The notes under the pieces: generated by a model
What the model saw: the letters and a program-made list of their open reading frames with translations, nothing else
Told to the model about the DNA's origin: nothing
Database searches by the model: none
Position numbers and translations under genes: made by a program
Shown: positions 9,003-17,051 of the stretch, one piece after another
How the letters are laid out: each line of letters opens with the position of its first letter
Numbering within the stretch: position 1 is the first letter of the stretch
Assembly (NCBI GenBank): GCA_963714405.1
Contig: CAVQOH010000002.1
Coordinates: 372,001-436,000, forward strand
Length of the DNA stretch: 64,000 nucleotides
Direction of reading: 5' to 3'
Source of the DNA: JAZGGS01 sp963714405
Lineage (GTDB): Bacteria > Bacteroidota > Ignavibacteria > Ignavibacteriales > Ignavibacteriaceae

Positions 9003-10045
9003 CCAATATGCTTGTATGCAAGATTTCCGATTAATTTTAAAACAGGTTTGGGTGAATATCTAAATATATAATTGTGGTAACCAACTTCACCGGGAGAATG
9101 CAGACTAAATTTGCTGTTTTCTTCAAAAGATTTTGCTTTTATATTGTATCTAAAATATGGCGATGGAACCTCAGCTGCTCCCCAGCCCATTTTGAACTGA
9201 CGCAGACTTTTATTTTCAGCACTGGTTCTTCCGAAACAGAAATTATCATATCCCAGGTTTGAGTAACGTTTTAAAGCTTCCCAAAATAATAGATCATTTG
9301 CTCTTAGGTTTTGAAAATTATAATCAGAAGCTCCAAATTTGTAAACGACCTCCTTGCCAAACATTAGAAATACGCAGCTTGCTATCACTTTGTTTTTGTA
9401 GATAGCTTCAGCGATTTCACAGAATCCGTCAGGCATTAGAATCTCTCCAATATTCTTAAAAAATTTAAATGGTTGAGGCGGTAATCCGTGCCTTTTTCGG
9501 GTTAATACATTTAGTTTATAAAATCCTGTAACACTTTTAGCATCACTTGAAAAATTTATTTCCAAACCATTTTTAACAGCTTTTTTAATATTTCTTTTAT
9601 TTGAGCTTCTTAATTTACTTAACAACTCTTCTTCGCTATGCTTTAATTTCAAAATATGTAAATAACCGTTTGAGTAGCCTCCATGATTTTGCAAATAAGA
9701 TGCCCCCCCTCTTAATTCAAAATATTTTGCACTAAATTTTTCGGCGAGAGCAGAAACTTCACTTAACAGTTTATTATACTCTTCCTTACTTTCGGTTAGC
9801 GGTTCGCAATAATCAGAAAATGGTAATGATACAAATCGTTTTCCTGTTAGAGAACTTTTAACATACATAAGCGGTAATAAACTCTTTAATATTCCTTCAT
9901 CATAATTTGCAATATAGTTTGGCACAAAACCATAAGTTTTATTTAATACTTTACACCATTCTCTGGAGTGGAAAATTGAATATTTCTGTTTATCCAAAAT
10001 CAATTCGTTCCAATTATCAATATTTAGCGGGTTAACTACTTTCAA
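8999..10045 (-). CDS. FemAB-like / GNAT aminoacyl- or acyl-transferase
   Basis: 348 residues. SIFHSREWCKVLNKTYGF is the entry typical of the FemAB-related family (Acetyltransf_6). The C-terminal GNAT fold has KVIASCVFLMFGKEVVYKFGASD and a YDNFCFGRT strand. Relatives move amino acids from aminoacyl-tRNA, or acyl groups, onto cell-wall or polysaccharide acceptors, and one branch is a standard member of exosortase-A exopolysaccharide loci. The start is a TTG at 10045; no in-frame ATG fits better. It directly follows the adenylation enzyme (60 bases) and overlaps the deacetylase by 4 bases, so it is a reasonable candidate for the transferase that moves the carrier-bound acyl group onto a sugar. 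That role is inference from position. Confidence 0.72.
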   Translation of the reverse strand: MKVVNPLNIDNWNELILDKQKYSIFHSREWCKVLNKTYGFVPNYIANYDEGILKSLLPLMYVKSSLTGKRFVSLPFSDYCEPLTESKEEYNKLLSEVSALAEKFSAKYFELRGGASYLQNHGGYSNGYLHILKLKHSEEELLSKLRSSNKRNIKKAVKNGLEINFSSDAKSVTGFYKLNVLTRKRHGLPPQPFKFFKNIGEILMPDGFCEIAEAIYKNKVIASCVFLMFGKEVVYKFGASDYNFQNLRANDLLFWEALKRYSNLGYDNFCFGRTSAENKSLRQFKMGWGAAEVPSPYFRYNIKAKSFEENSKFSLHSPGEVGYHNYIFRYSPKPVLKLIGNLAYKHIG

Positions 10046-10105
10046 TACATTCCCATCTTAAATAAATAAGTAAATTTTTAACAATTTATACCTGTGAAAA
10101 TCAAT

Positions 10106-11134
10106 CTAAGCTTTTTCAAGCAAAGCAGGTTTATTAATTTTTCCAGTTGAGGTTTTAGGTAGGTCTTGCAAGAATTCGATTTCTTCAGGTATCATATATT
10201 TAGGTAATTTATTACCACAATATAATCGAATATCTGAAATACTAAGCTCTTTACTATCTTTACATACAATAAATGCTTTTATGCGATGACCAATTAACTC
10301 ATCCGGAATAGCAACTACTGCAACCTCTTTAATATCGTGATTACTGTAAAGTGCTGTTTCTATTTCACCTAATTCAATTCTATATCCCCTACTTTTTATC
10401 ATATGATCGCGGCGACCTATATAAATATAATTACCTTGCACATCCATTGAAACAAGATCACCGGTATGATATGTTCTATCCATAAAATTCGGCTGGAGAT
10501 TATTCCACACAAAGTTTTTAGATGTTTTTTCTTCATCACCCCAATAACCTTGCGCAACGCAAGAACCCCTTGCAATCAACTCCCCTTCTTCCTCTGGATT
10601 ATTAACCCGTTCTCCATTTTCTGAAACAATAAATACTTCCATATTTTCGCAAGCTTTTCCAATTGGAATAGGAATTTCTTGTTTTTCCGGAATATTATCT
10701 ACCTTATAGAATGTAATTACATTTGTTTCCGTAGGTCCATAAAGATTATAATATTCAGGATGAGATAATTTCTGCATCAAACTTCTCAAGTACTTTGTGG
10801 GAAATACTTCTCCGGCAAATAGAACTAATCTTAAATTTTCAAATTGAAACCTTCCAATATCACCGTGCAAAAGCATCATTGTTAAAATTGATGGAACTGA
10901 ATACCAAATAGAAATTTTATTTTTATCAATCCACTCAGCAAGTTTTATTGGAAATGTAGAAACAAATTCAGGAACTAATACTAAAGCAGCGCCTGCCTGC
11001 ATTGCACCAAAAATATCAAGAATGGAAAGATCAAAATGTAATGGTGCATGGCTGCTAAGTTTATCATTTGAAGTAATTGAAAAAGTGGATTGAACCCATT
11101 TAATAAAAGTAAATGCATTCAAATGAGTAATCAT
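10106..11134 (-). CDS. Prolyl-type adenylation enzyme, C-terminal fragment (after frameshift)
   Basis: C-terminal two thirds of an AMP-forming ligase. The same frame stays open upstream to about 11275 and encodes LAYILYTSGSTGVPKGVM (core A3) before the ATG at 11134, so that ATG is internal. Visible cores: FDLSILDIFG (A4), NLYGPTET (A5), GELIARG (A6), YHTGDLV (A7), RGYRIELGEIE (A8), LPKYMIP (A9) and TSTGKINK (A10 lysine). Aligned by eye to GrsA, the pocket residues are D35 L36 L39 Y78 L105 A107 L131 V139 I140. This is one change from the DLLYLALVC code recalled for the L-proline ligase PltF. It would load L-proline onto the nearby carrier protein. One base is missing between this part and the N-terminal part. 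Confidence 0.82.
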   Translation of the reverse strand: MITHLNAFTFIKWVQSTFSITSNDKLSSHAPLHFDLSILDIFGAMQAGAALVLVPEFVSTFPIKLAEWIDKNKISIWYSVPSILTMMLLHGDIGRFQFENLRLVLFAGEVFPTKYLRSLMQKLSHPEYYNLYGPTETNVITFYKVDNIPEKQEIPIPIGKACENMEVFIVSENGERVNNPEEEGELIARGSCVAQGYWGDEEKTSKNFVWNNLQPNFMDRTYHTGDLVSMDVQGNYIYIGRRDHMIKSRGYRIELGEIETALYSNHDIKEVAVVAIPDELIGHRIKAFIVCKDSKELSISDIRLYCGNKLPKYMIPEEIEFLQDLPKTSTGKINKPALLEKA

Positions 11135-11232
11135 AACACCTTTAGGAACACCAGTTGATCCTGATGTATAAAGAATATATGCCAGATCAGTTTCAATACA
11201 GGGATTATTTTCTAGTTCAATTTTCTTAAGGT

Positions 11233-11685
11233 TTAAAACTTCATGCCATTGAATAATTTTTGCATCACATGAAACTGTTCATTCTGTGGTTCATCCATTA
11301 AAACAATAAATCTTAGTGGATTCTTTTCAGGAAACATCTGCGCAACTAGGTTTAATTTTTTTCCTGAGGTAAGAATGCATTCAATATTACAATTTTGAAC
11401 TATGTACGCAAGACGTGATAATGGTGCTTTAGGATCTAAGGGAACATAAACGCCGCCAGCTTTTAAAATACCATGAATGCTTACTATGGATGGAATAGAT
11501 TTGTTAACATAAATTCCAACCCGATCTCCTTTTTTTACTCCATTTTTTACCAAGGTGGCGGCAAGTTTATCAGTAACACCATCAAGTTCTTTGTAAGTGA
11601 TGCTATTATCCTGAAAAACAATTGCAACATTATCAGGATGTTTTTTTGCAGATTCGATTAAGAGGTGTTGAAGTAAAAATTTCAA
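11233..11685 (-). CDS. Prolyl-type adenylation enzyme, N-terminal fragment (before frameshift)
   Basis: N-terminal 150 residues of the AMP-forming ligase continued at 10106-11134. It has TYKELDGVTDKLAATLV and GVYVPLDPKAPLSRLAYIVQ, the A1/A2 region of adenylation domains. The reading runs past DEPQNEQ into FHVMQKLFNGMKF and stops. The other frame of the same bases reads VSCDAKIIQWHEVLNLKKIE and leads directly into the A3 motif, so the break is at about 11265-11285. The combined protein would be about 525 residues, normal for stand-alone L-prolyl-AMP ligases. The start ATG at 11685 is the natural family start (MKFLLQHLLIESAKKHPDN). Confidence 0.8.
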   Translation of the reverse strand: MKFLLQHLLIESAKKHPDNVAIVFQDNSITYKELDGVTDKLAATLVKNGVKKGDRVGIYVNKSIPSIVSIHGILKAGGVYVPLDPKAPLSRLAYIVQNCNIECILTSGKKLNLVAQMFPEKNPLRFIVLMDEPQNEQFHVMQKLFNGMKF

Positions 11686-11718
11686 CGGTTACCTTTCAAA
11701 TTTAAACTAAGATTATGA

Positions 11719-12864
11719 TTAGAGACCAAGTTTTTGTGCAATTATGTTGCGCTGTATTTCAGATGTCCCGGCAAAGAGTGTGCTTCCAATAGAATCCCTT
11801 AAATCTCTCTCAACTTCAAACTCTGTAGTAAATCCATAGCCACCGTGTAATTGTACAGCATCCAGGCAAGATTTAACCCATGATTCACTTAAATAAAGTT
11901 TTGTTAAAGCTGCATCCAATGGTATGGATCCTGTATTTTCCTTTAACCATGCACTTCTGTATAATATAAGCCTGGCAGTCTCAAGTCTTACTTTCATATC
12001 CACAATTTTATTGGATACGGATTGAAACTTTCCAATGGAAGTTTTGAATTGTTTACGTTCTTTTGCGTATTTTATTGATTCTTCAAGTTGTCTTTCCATG
12101 CTTCCAATATAATTAGCCAGAATGCAACTTCTTTCCCATTCCATTGAATCATTAAAAATTGCAACGCCGTTTCCTTCTTTACCTAAGCGATTTTCAACAG
12201 GTATTTTACAGTTATCGAAAACTAATTCTGACCATGGATTTGTTTTCAATCCCATTTTTTTAATGTTATTTCCAATTTCAAAACCGGGCGTGCCTTTTTC
12301 AACCATAAAAGTAGTTATTCCCATAAAGCCCATTCGTTTATTTATTGTTGCAAAAATTAAAAACAAATCTGCAACAGGTCCATTAGTAACAAAAGTTTTG
12401 GTTCCGTTAAGAATATAATAATCACCTTGTTTTTTTGCAGTAGTACTTAAACTGAATGCATCCGAACCTGATTCCGGTTCAGTCATCGCGATGGCACCAA
12501 TTGATTGCCCACTGCATAGTTTGGGCAAATATTTATTTTTTTGTTCATCGGTTCCATAATCAAGCAAAGGCATTTCCACATCCCACATTTGGGCACTCAT
12601 TCCAAATATTAAACCATTATCCTTGCAGGCGTATCCTAAACCTTCCATCATAAGAATTGATGTTAAAACATCTTTACCTCTACCACCATAATTTTCGGGA
12701 ACTGGTAATCCAAGAATCCCAAAATCAGCACATTTTTGCCATAAATCTTTAGGAAACAAACTTTGTTCATCTCTTACAATTAAGTCATCGTTCAGTTGAT
12801 TTCGTGCAAAATCGATAACTGCTTTTTTTAATTCTAACTGCTCATCAGACCAAGAAAAATCCAT
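11719..12864 (-). CDS. Acyl-CoA-dehydrogenase-like L-prolyl-S-carrier-protein dehydrogenase
   Basis: A 381-residue flavoprotein with all the domains of the acyl-CoA dehydrogenase family: AMTEPESGSD (FAD/substrate), GTKTFVTNG, ERKQFKTSIGKFQ and QLHGGYGF, then GTSEIQR at the C-terminus. The usual catalytic Glu of short/medium-chain enzymes (YEGTSEIQR) is Ala here (LFAGTSEIQR), while E244 in SMEWERSC sits where isovaleryl-CoA dehydrogenase and the prolyl-PCP oxidases (PltE, RedW, CloN3, AnaB) have their base. It lies between the prolyl-type ligase (33 bases downstream) and the GNAT/carrier-protein pair. Best inference: it oxidises carrier-bound L-proline to a pyrroline or to pyrrole-2-carboxyl thioester with FAD. 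A plain acyl-CoA or acyl-ACP dehydrogenase is the alternative. Confidence 0.82.
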   Translation of the reverse strand: MDFSWSDEQLELKKAVIDFARNQLNDDLIVRDEQSLFPKDLWQKCADFGILGLPVPENYGGRGKDVLTSILMMEGLGYACKDNGLIFGMSAQMWDVEMPLLDYGTDEQKNKYLPKLCSGQSIGAIAMTEPESGSDAFSLSTTAKKQGDYYILNGTKTFVTNGPVADLFLIFATINKRMGFMGITTFMVEKGTPGFEIGNNIKKMGLKTNPWSELVFDNCKIPVENRLGKEGNGVAIFNDSMEWERSCILANYIGSMERQLEESIKYAKERKQFKTSIGKFQSVSNKIVDMKVRLETARLILYRSAWLKENTGSIPLDAALTKLYLSESWVKSCLDAVQLHGGYGFTTEFEVERDLRDSIGSTLFAGTSEIQRNIIAQKLGL

Positions 12865-12972
12865 TAACTTCCTTCATTTATTTAGATATTATATTGTATA
12901 ATACATTATTTAGTTTGTAAACTAACCAAGTGAAAATATTACGATCGGGTTAGACTTTAAGAATAGTTAAAG

Positions 12973-13602
12973 TTACATTTTAACTTTTCTTAAAAATAAA
13001 AATCGGAACATACTTAATTTACCCAACTCTTTAAAACCAAGCGTCCTCACCATCCAAATGGCTGGTGTATTATCTGCCATAACATATGTATAAACTTTAG
13101 TAATACCCCGCTCCGTAAAATTACTGTATGCATATTTTAATATTGAATTAGTAACAGCAGTACCTCTTTCTTCAGGTTTTACATACATATCAAACATATA
13201 TGCACTTTTCTGTACAGGTTTAATTCCAAAGAGTTTAATATCCGGGTGAAGTAATTTTTTATCTGCTTCTAAAGAAATTGCAAACCAACAATCACCTATT
13301 ATTTCATTGTTGCGTATAAAAACAAACGTTTCATATCCTTTTTTAACATTACTAATTGTTTTAAGATACCTGCTTTTGTTAGGAAATTTATATTCCAGTT
13401 TTATATCACCCCTGGAAATTTTTTTTATTGTAACATTAGAATTTTTATTAGTATCTACAATAGTTTTGAAATCCGATAAATCTTTAACAAAGGTAACGGC
13501 CTTCCTGTTAATAAATATCGTTTCCTTAATAATGCTTTTTGCACCATCGGTTTTAAGCCGTTCTATTAATTGATTGATTTTTATAAACAGAGGATTAATC
13601 AT
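12973..13602 (-). CDS. GNAT family acyltransferase
   Basis: 209 residues. The C-terminal GNAT fold has YMFDMYVKPEERGTAVTNSI (motif A, although the R/Q-x-x-G-x-G/A loop is reduced to ERGTAV) and YVMADNTPAIWMVRTLGFKE (motif B). The N-terminal 80 residues, rich in Lys and Ile, are not recognised. Its start overlaps the end of the carrier protein gene by 8 bases, so the two are co-translated. That makes the carrier-bound acyl group a plausible donor, and this enzyme a candidate for moving it onto an amino or hydroxy sugar. The donor and acceptor are not proven by sequence. Confidence 0.75.
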   Translation of the reverse strand: MINPLFIKINQLIERLKTDGAKSIIKETIFINRKAVTFVKDLSDFKTIVDTNKNSNVTIKKISRGDIKLEYKFPNKSRYLKTISNVKKGYETFVFIRNNEIIGDCWFAISLEADKKLLHPDIKLFGIKPVQKSAYMFDMYVKPEERGTAVTNSILKYAYSNFTERGITKVYTYVMADNTPAIWMVRTLGFKELGKLSMFRFLFLRKVKM

Positions 13603-13846
13603 TATTTTTTTTTCTATTAATAAATGAACTAATTGCTCCTATATTTTCAAAATTTTCAGGTAATACATCATCATCATTAACAGTAACAGAAAATTCACTT
13701 TCTAAAAACATGATTAGTTTTTGAATGCCAAGCGAATCTATAACTCCTGCTTCGATCAAGGAATCTTCATTGCTTAAATTTGAGTTACTGTTATCAAAAA
13801 TTATTTCGCTAACAATAAAATTTTTAATTGTATCTTCACTACCCAT
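13595..13846 (-). CDS. Stand-alone acyl/peptidyl carrier protein
   Basis: 83 acidic residues with the four-helix carrier protein pattern. GVIDSLGIQKL holds the serine (S38) that takes the 4'-phosphopantetheine arm. NEDSLIEAGVIDS is the usual loop before it, and LPENFENIGAISSFI is the C-terminal helix. AGGAGG at 13863-13858 lies 11 bases before the ATG. The GNAT, dehydrogenase and adenylation genes follow in the same direction. The combination matches the PltL/RedO/CloN5 type of L-prolyl carrier. No phosphopantetheinyl transferase is in the window, so a host enzyme elsewhere must activate it. Confidence 0.88.
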   Translation of the reverse strand: MGSEDTIKNFIVSEIIFDNSNSNLSNEDSLIEAGVIDSLGIQKLIMFLESEFSVTVNDDDVLPENFENIGAISSFINRKKNND

Positions 13847-14161
13847 AAAACGAGTTTCCTCCTATTAGTTTCCATGTTTTGCAGATTAATTTATCTACGT
13901 AAATTTCAGCATACGCTTGAATAAAAAATATCCTTAATTGAATAATACAATCGGTACACCTGAAAATTATAATTCATAATTAACCGCTTTCACAGTAATT
14001 ATCATACCGAATAATTTGTTACAAAAAGAGCAGAAACTTAACTCTTAATTTTAATAACCTTCTTGTTTGTATCAAAATGATAAGCTACACTGATTATGAA
14101 TATATTTCGATATTTCAAAGACTACTCTTTCGATAATATAGAAAAATTTTTTGACCTCAAC
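13847..14161 (-). promoter_or_regulatory. 315-base intergenic stretch upstream of the carrier-protein gene
   Basis: No open reading frame with coding character. The region is AT-rich and separates the NRPS gene from the carrier protein/GNAT/dehydrogenase/ligase genes. The ribosome site AGGAGG of the carrier gene is at its left end (13858-13863). No clear promoter box or terminator hairpin was identified by eye. Its size suggests a separate promoter for the carrier-protein operon. Confidence 0.35.
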
Positions 14162-16813
14162 TTATTTTATTCTCTTTTTAATATGTTCAGCAAGTTGCTT
14201 AACAAAGGGTTCTACCAACATACCAGTAGGATAGAATGGTAATACAATAGAATCAACTTCTTTAGCATTTTCTGTGTCCCATATAGCGTTTTCCCCAGAG
14301 TGCACAGAATATCTATGCTCAGGTAGAAATACAGTTAATTTACCATCGTAATATTTTGCTTTATAAATAAAAGCAGCAGCATCATTATGTTTTTTTATAT
14401 CTGATTGAGTAATAACCAGATCATTCTGAGATATTCCATTTTTATCAAACAACATTTTTATCTTACTAAATAAAGTCCTGATTTTATTTTTAAAGTTATT
14501 ATACTTGGTAATAAAAAAGTCTGTTCTCTTTTTTGTTGGAAGTGATAGAAGATTTCTTACAATAAATAAATCTTTTTCAAGGGCAAATTTTGCTTTATCA
14601 TAAACTGATCTTGGAGAAAGTTGAGACCAATTATAAGTTTCCAGCATTCCCAGAAATTTAACTTCATCACCAGTAGCCTTTAATTGTTGTGCAATTTGCA
14701 TTGCAATCGTTCCACCCATACAATAACCACATAGTTTATACGGCCCAGTTGGTTGAATCATTTTAATTTCCCTTAAATAAGCTTCAGCCATTTCTTCAAT
14801 TGTACTTAACAGTGGAATTTTACCTTCTAATCCATAAGATTGTAAACCATATACAGGCAAATCATCAGGTAAGTGTTTAGAAAGATCGCGAAGGAAAAGT
14901 ATATTACCTTCAGCACCGTGTATTAAAAATAAAGGATTGTCCGTTCCTTCGCGTTTAATAGAAATTAAAGAATGAAACTCTCTTTCATCTGTATCATCAT
15001 CAATTATTTGAGCCAATGATTCAATTGTGGGTGCCCTGTAAAGATTGCTTATTGCCAGCCTTTTGCCAAAAGCTTTTTCAATTTCCAAAAATATATGCAC
15101 AGCGAGAAGAGAATCGCCTCCAAGATCATCAAAAAAATTATCAATTGTTTCTATTCTCTTTATCGAAAGTAATTTTTTCCAGATTGAAACTAGTATATTT
15201 TCAGTTTGCGTAAGGGTTTTATTCTCAGATAAACTTCTTTCTTCATCAGCTATGGTGTATTCGGTTAACTTTTTACGATCAATTTTTCCATTAGGATTTC
15301 GGGGAAGTTCATTTAGAAAAACATAAGAAACCGGGATCATATGCGGAGGTAAATTTTCCTTCATAAATCCCTTTAAAGTTCCAGCTTCCAAATTTTTATT
15401 CTCGTGCAGAGTTATAAACGCTACCAAAAAAGCACCTTGTGTGTTCCTGGCTTGAGGAACAACAACAGCATTCTTGACTTCACCTTTGCGTAGAATTACT
15501 GATTCAATTTCGCCAAGTTCCACTCTCATTCCCCTCACCTTTACCTGGAAATCACTTCTACCTAAATATTCTATTGATCCTTCATTTTTAATTCGAGCTA
15601 AATCACCAGTTCTGTAAAGCGGATAAATACAATCATCAAATTTTTTATTTAGAAATTTTGTTTCAGTAAGTTCAGAATTATTCAGGTACCCTTTCCCAAC
15701 GCAGGGATTTGACACGCAAAGTTCGCCTATTTGACCTTTTTCTACAGGGGATAAGTTATCAGGATTTAAAATGTACACTTTTGTTTCGGGTATGGTTTCA
15801 CCAATCGGTACTGCAGAAGAACTATTAATATTTTCTTTGGTTATCTTAAAATTTGTTATAATACCCGTTGTTTCCGTTTGTCCAAAAATATTTACGATTT
15901 CTGCTTCCTGATTAAAATTATTTATCCAATCTAATGGTAAATCCGGTAGTAAAGTTTCTCCCACTGTAACAATTCTTCTTAGCTTATTATTTAATAATTC
16001 ATTTCTGCTTATTTCATTCATTTCTTTTAAAGCAACATTGCACGATCTCCAGTGTGAAGGAACAAAATCAACTAATGTAATTTCTTCCTTTTTAATTAGC
16101 TTGAACAGTTCAATTGGATCTTGCACAGCAGATGGGTTAGCAATTACTAATTTAACTCCATGCGAAAGAGGAACAAATATCTGACGCACAGATAATGCAT
16201 AGGTTATTGATGCAGTTTGGAGATAAATATCATCCTTTAGCAAATTAAGAACTTTAGGAACAAGATTTACAAAATTCAAAAGATTTGAATGAGTAATCAT
16301 AACTCCTTTGGGGAACCCGGTTGATCCTGAAGTGTAAATAACATAAGCTAAGTCTTCTGAATTAAATTCAATTGATGGGGTGACTGTACTTTCTTTTTTA
16401 ATTTCAGATGTAAGGGCAGAAATATTAATTGTTTTAACAACCTGATTTGGCAAACTGAATTCTTTATCTTGATTGCTAAGAACTAATTTTAACCCTGAAT
16501 CCTTTATCATATAATTTATCCTGTCTGCCGGATAATCAGGATCTAATGGTACATATGCTGCGCCGACTTTATGAATTGCCAGCATGCTGATAATCATTTC
16601 TATGGAGCGCAAGGAGCTCACACCTACTAACATTCCTTTTTCAACCCCAATTTTTAGCAGGTAGTTTGCAAGCTGGTTTACTCTATTGCTAAGAGATCTG
16701 AAATTTAACAACTGTTCATTAAATTTAACCGCAGGATCTTCCGGTTTTGCAAAGCAATTTGTTTCGAATAAATCCAGATAGCTTGTTATTTCCGTATCCG
16801 TAATTATTTTCAC
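14162..16813 (-). CDS. Nonribosomal peptide synthetase module (adenylation - carrier - thioesterase-like)
   Basis: 883 residues. Adenylation domain about 15-520 with YTSGSTGFPKGVM (A3), NIFGQTETT (A5), YRTGDLAR (A7), RGMRVELGEIE (A8) and NPNGKIDRKK (A10). Carrier domain about 530-605 with GGDSLLAVH, S568 for phosphopantetheine. Thioesterase-like alpha/beta hydrolase about 625-880. The A4 region reads TYALSVRQIF, so the Asp that normally binds the alpha-amine of an amino acid is Ala. The code by eye is A-L-R-D-V-V-I-G-I, so the substrate may not be an alpha-amino acid. The thioesterase has GYCMGG (C698) in place of GxSxG and lacks an obvious GxH near the C-terminus (LPFYPTGMLVEP). There is no condensation domain. 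It sits between the tyrosine kinase gene and the carrier-protein operon. Confidence 0.88.
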   Translation of the reverse strand: MKIITDTEITSYLDLFETNCFAKPEDPAVKFNEQLLNFRSLSNRVNQLANYLLKIGVEKGMLVGVSSLRSIEMIISMLAIHKVGAAYVPLDPDYPADRINYMIKDSGLKLVLSNQDKEFSLPNQVVKTINISALTSEIKKESTVTPSIEFNSEDLAYVIYTSGSTGFPKGVMITHSNLLNFVNLVPKVLNLLKDDIYLQTASITYALSVRQIFVPLSHGVKLVIANPSAVQDPIELFKLIKKEEITLVDFVPSHWRSCNVALKEMNEISRNELLNNKLRRIVTVGETLLPDLPLDWINNFNQEAEIVNIFGQTETTGIITNFKITKENINSSSAVPIGETIPETKVYILNPDNLSPVEKGQIGELCVSNPCVGKGYLNNSELTETKFLNKKFDDCIYPLYRTGDLARIKNEGSIEYLGRSDFQVKVRGMRVELGEIESVILRKGEVKNAVVVPQARNTQGAFLVAFITLHENKNLEAGTLKGFMKENLPPHMIPVSYVFLNELPRNPNGKIDRKKLTEYTIADEERSLSENKTLTQTENILVSIWKKLLSIKRIETIDNFFDDLGGDSLLAVHIFLEIEKAFGKRLAISNLYRAPTIESLAQIIDDDTDEREFHSLISIKREGTDNPLFLIHGAEGNILFLRDLSKHLPDDLPVYGLQSYGLEGKIPLLSTIEEMAEAYLREIKMIQPTGPYKLCGYCMGGTIAMQIAQQLKATGDEVKFLGMLETYNWSQLSPRSVYDKAKFALEKDLFIVRNLLSLPTKKRTDFFITKYNNFKNKIRTLFSKIKMLFDKNGISQNDLVITQSDIKKHNDAAAFIYKAKYYDGKLTVFLPEHRYSVHSGENAIWDTENAKEVDSIVLPFYPTGMLVEPFVKQLAEHIKKRIK

Positions 16814-17051
16814 TCCATATTAAAATTTTATTATTAAAAGCTTCTCATTAGATAAATATTTCGCAAAAATGATACCAAAAACCAGCAATATAATCTTGCA
16901 CATCAATGGGGAAAATTGAGGAATGACTTTAAGCGTGTTGAATAAATTTTAAAAGCAAAATATTAGTCATAACAGTAATCAGTGCTTTCAGATTTTCAAT
17001 TTACCCCTGTAAAATAATACTACTAATAACGGGAGTAAATTCACTACATTC

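Noticed and set aside
10106..11685. Adenylation enzyme as the exosortase-A-associated acyl-CoA ligase
   Set aside because: The pocket Asp and the prolyl-like code, with the dehydrogenase and carrier protein next door, fit an L-prolyl ligase better; the relation to the exosortase family is still possible at sequence level.
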